Assembly: GCF_001570945.1 (NCBI RefSeq)
Contig: NZ_BCSQ01000033.1
Coordinates: forward strand, 1 to 37,010
Direction: 5' to 3'
Origin: Janibacter anophelis NBRC 107843
GTDB taxonomy: Bacteria > Actinomycetota > Actinomycetes > Actinomycetales > Dermatophilaceae
DNA: 37,010 nt
Part shown: positions 36,733 through 37,010 of the stretch, piece by piece
Layout: every line of letters begins with the position of its first letter
Position numbering within the stretch: position 1 is the stretch's first letter
Position numbers and translations under genes: made by a program
The notes under the pieces: generated by a model
Told to the model about the DNA's origin: nothing
Databases searched by the model: none
Seen by the model: the letters and a program-made list of their open reading frames with translations, nothing else

Positions 36733-37010
36733 CGTTGCCCCGCGGACTCGACGGCCGGGGGTTCGCTGGTCGTGGGCCCACCGGCCACCGAGGGTCCGGC
36801 GGCCAGAGGTCTGCCGGCCCCACCGCGTGCCCCGGCGCCCGACGCCAGGCTCTCCACGTCCAGGTCGAGGTCGGCACCCGCCAGGGCGGGTCCGCGGGCG
36901 GCGCACCCGGCGACGAGGAGGCCACCCACGGCGAGCACCACAGCGACGGACCCGTCGTGGCCGAGGACCGGCTCGAGCCGCGGCAGCCACCACGGCCACA
37001 GCGCGGGGAC
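36729..37010 (-). CDS. Unidentified gene, 5' end outside window, upstream of thiM
   Basis: An open frame enters from the right edge and ends at 36729, overlapping thiM by ATGA. The 93 visible residues contain one hydrophobic segment (SVAVVLAVGGLLVAGCAARG) followed by a Gly/Ala/Pro-rich hydrophilic tail. It may be the C-terminus of a membrane protein, for instance a thiamine-precursor transporter, as judged only from its place in the thi operon. LVAGC resembles a lipobox, so a short lipoprotein starting at GTG 36941 is the other reading. I do not recognise the family. Confidence 0.5.
   Translation of the reverse strand, partial: VPALWPWWLPRLEPVLGHDGSVAVVLAVGGLLVAGCAARGPALAGADLDLDVESLASGAGARGGAGRPLAAGPSVAGGPTTSEPPAVESAGQR

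Overview
The window is about 37 kb of very GC-rich DNA (roughly 70-73% by eye) with dense, overlapping genes. It carries mycothiol (mshB), 7Fe ferredoxin and DapC-type aminotransferase genes. The gene set and the order typA / lpqW-like lipoprotein / mshB / fdxA / dapC indicate an actinobacterium. A Micrococcales (Intrasporangiaceae-like) host is my best guess, with low certainty. I see no phage, transposase, CRISPR array, rRNA or tRNA gene.

Region 1 (1-2912): a partial dapC and fdxA run leftwards. A GNAT acetyltransferase diverges from fdxA across only 22 bp, which hold a palindromic, apparently two-way promoter. A compact Sfp-type phosphopantetheinyl transferase (PPTase) is convergent with the GNAT gene.

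Region 2 (2956-9113): a putative iron-regulated operon. A DtxR/IdeR-like iron box lies between the PPTase and an 856-residue fusion of adenylation domain, carrier domain and acyltransferase-3-like membrane domain. ATGA-type overlaps or short overlaps then join an Fbp-type ferric-iron binding lipoprotein, a two-domain permease and an ATPase. The PPTase probably primes the carrier. This is the best candidate for an uncharacterised system: iron-responsive, single-protein activation and membrane transfer of an acyl or aminoacyl group.

Region 3 (9395-16202, leftwards): typA, an LpqW-like family 5 solute-binding lipoprotein, mshB, a flavin reductase and a VanW-family protein form one tightly packed operon.

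Region 4 (16509-28495): two complete peptide ABC importers, each ordered SBP-permease-permease-ATPase-ATPase, face each other as mirror images and meet at a shared strong hairpin terminator. Both have leader hairpins before the SBP gene and hairpins between the SBP and permease genes. Their position beside typA recalls the bldK neighbourhood of Streptomyces.

Region 5 (28701-37010): malQ, pirin plus alpha/beta hydrolase, a tandem universal stress protein, a dCMP deaminase-like gene whose 3' end runs into a 14-bp tandem repeat, a CynX/NimT-type MFS exporter, and thiM-thiE with a partial upstream gene.

Across everything lies a dispersed 9-mer, CGAAGGGGG. I count 20 exact copies, 10 per strand, in several reading frames and in intergenic DNA, sometimes as perfect inverted pairs. 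This is far above chance and resembles the behaviour of DNA uptake sequences. It is the most unexpected signal in the window.
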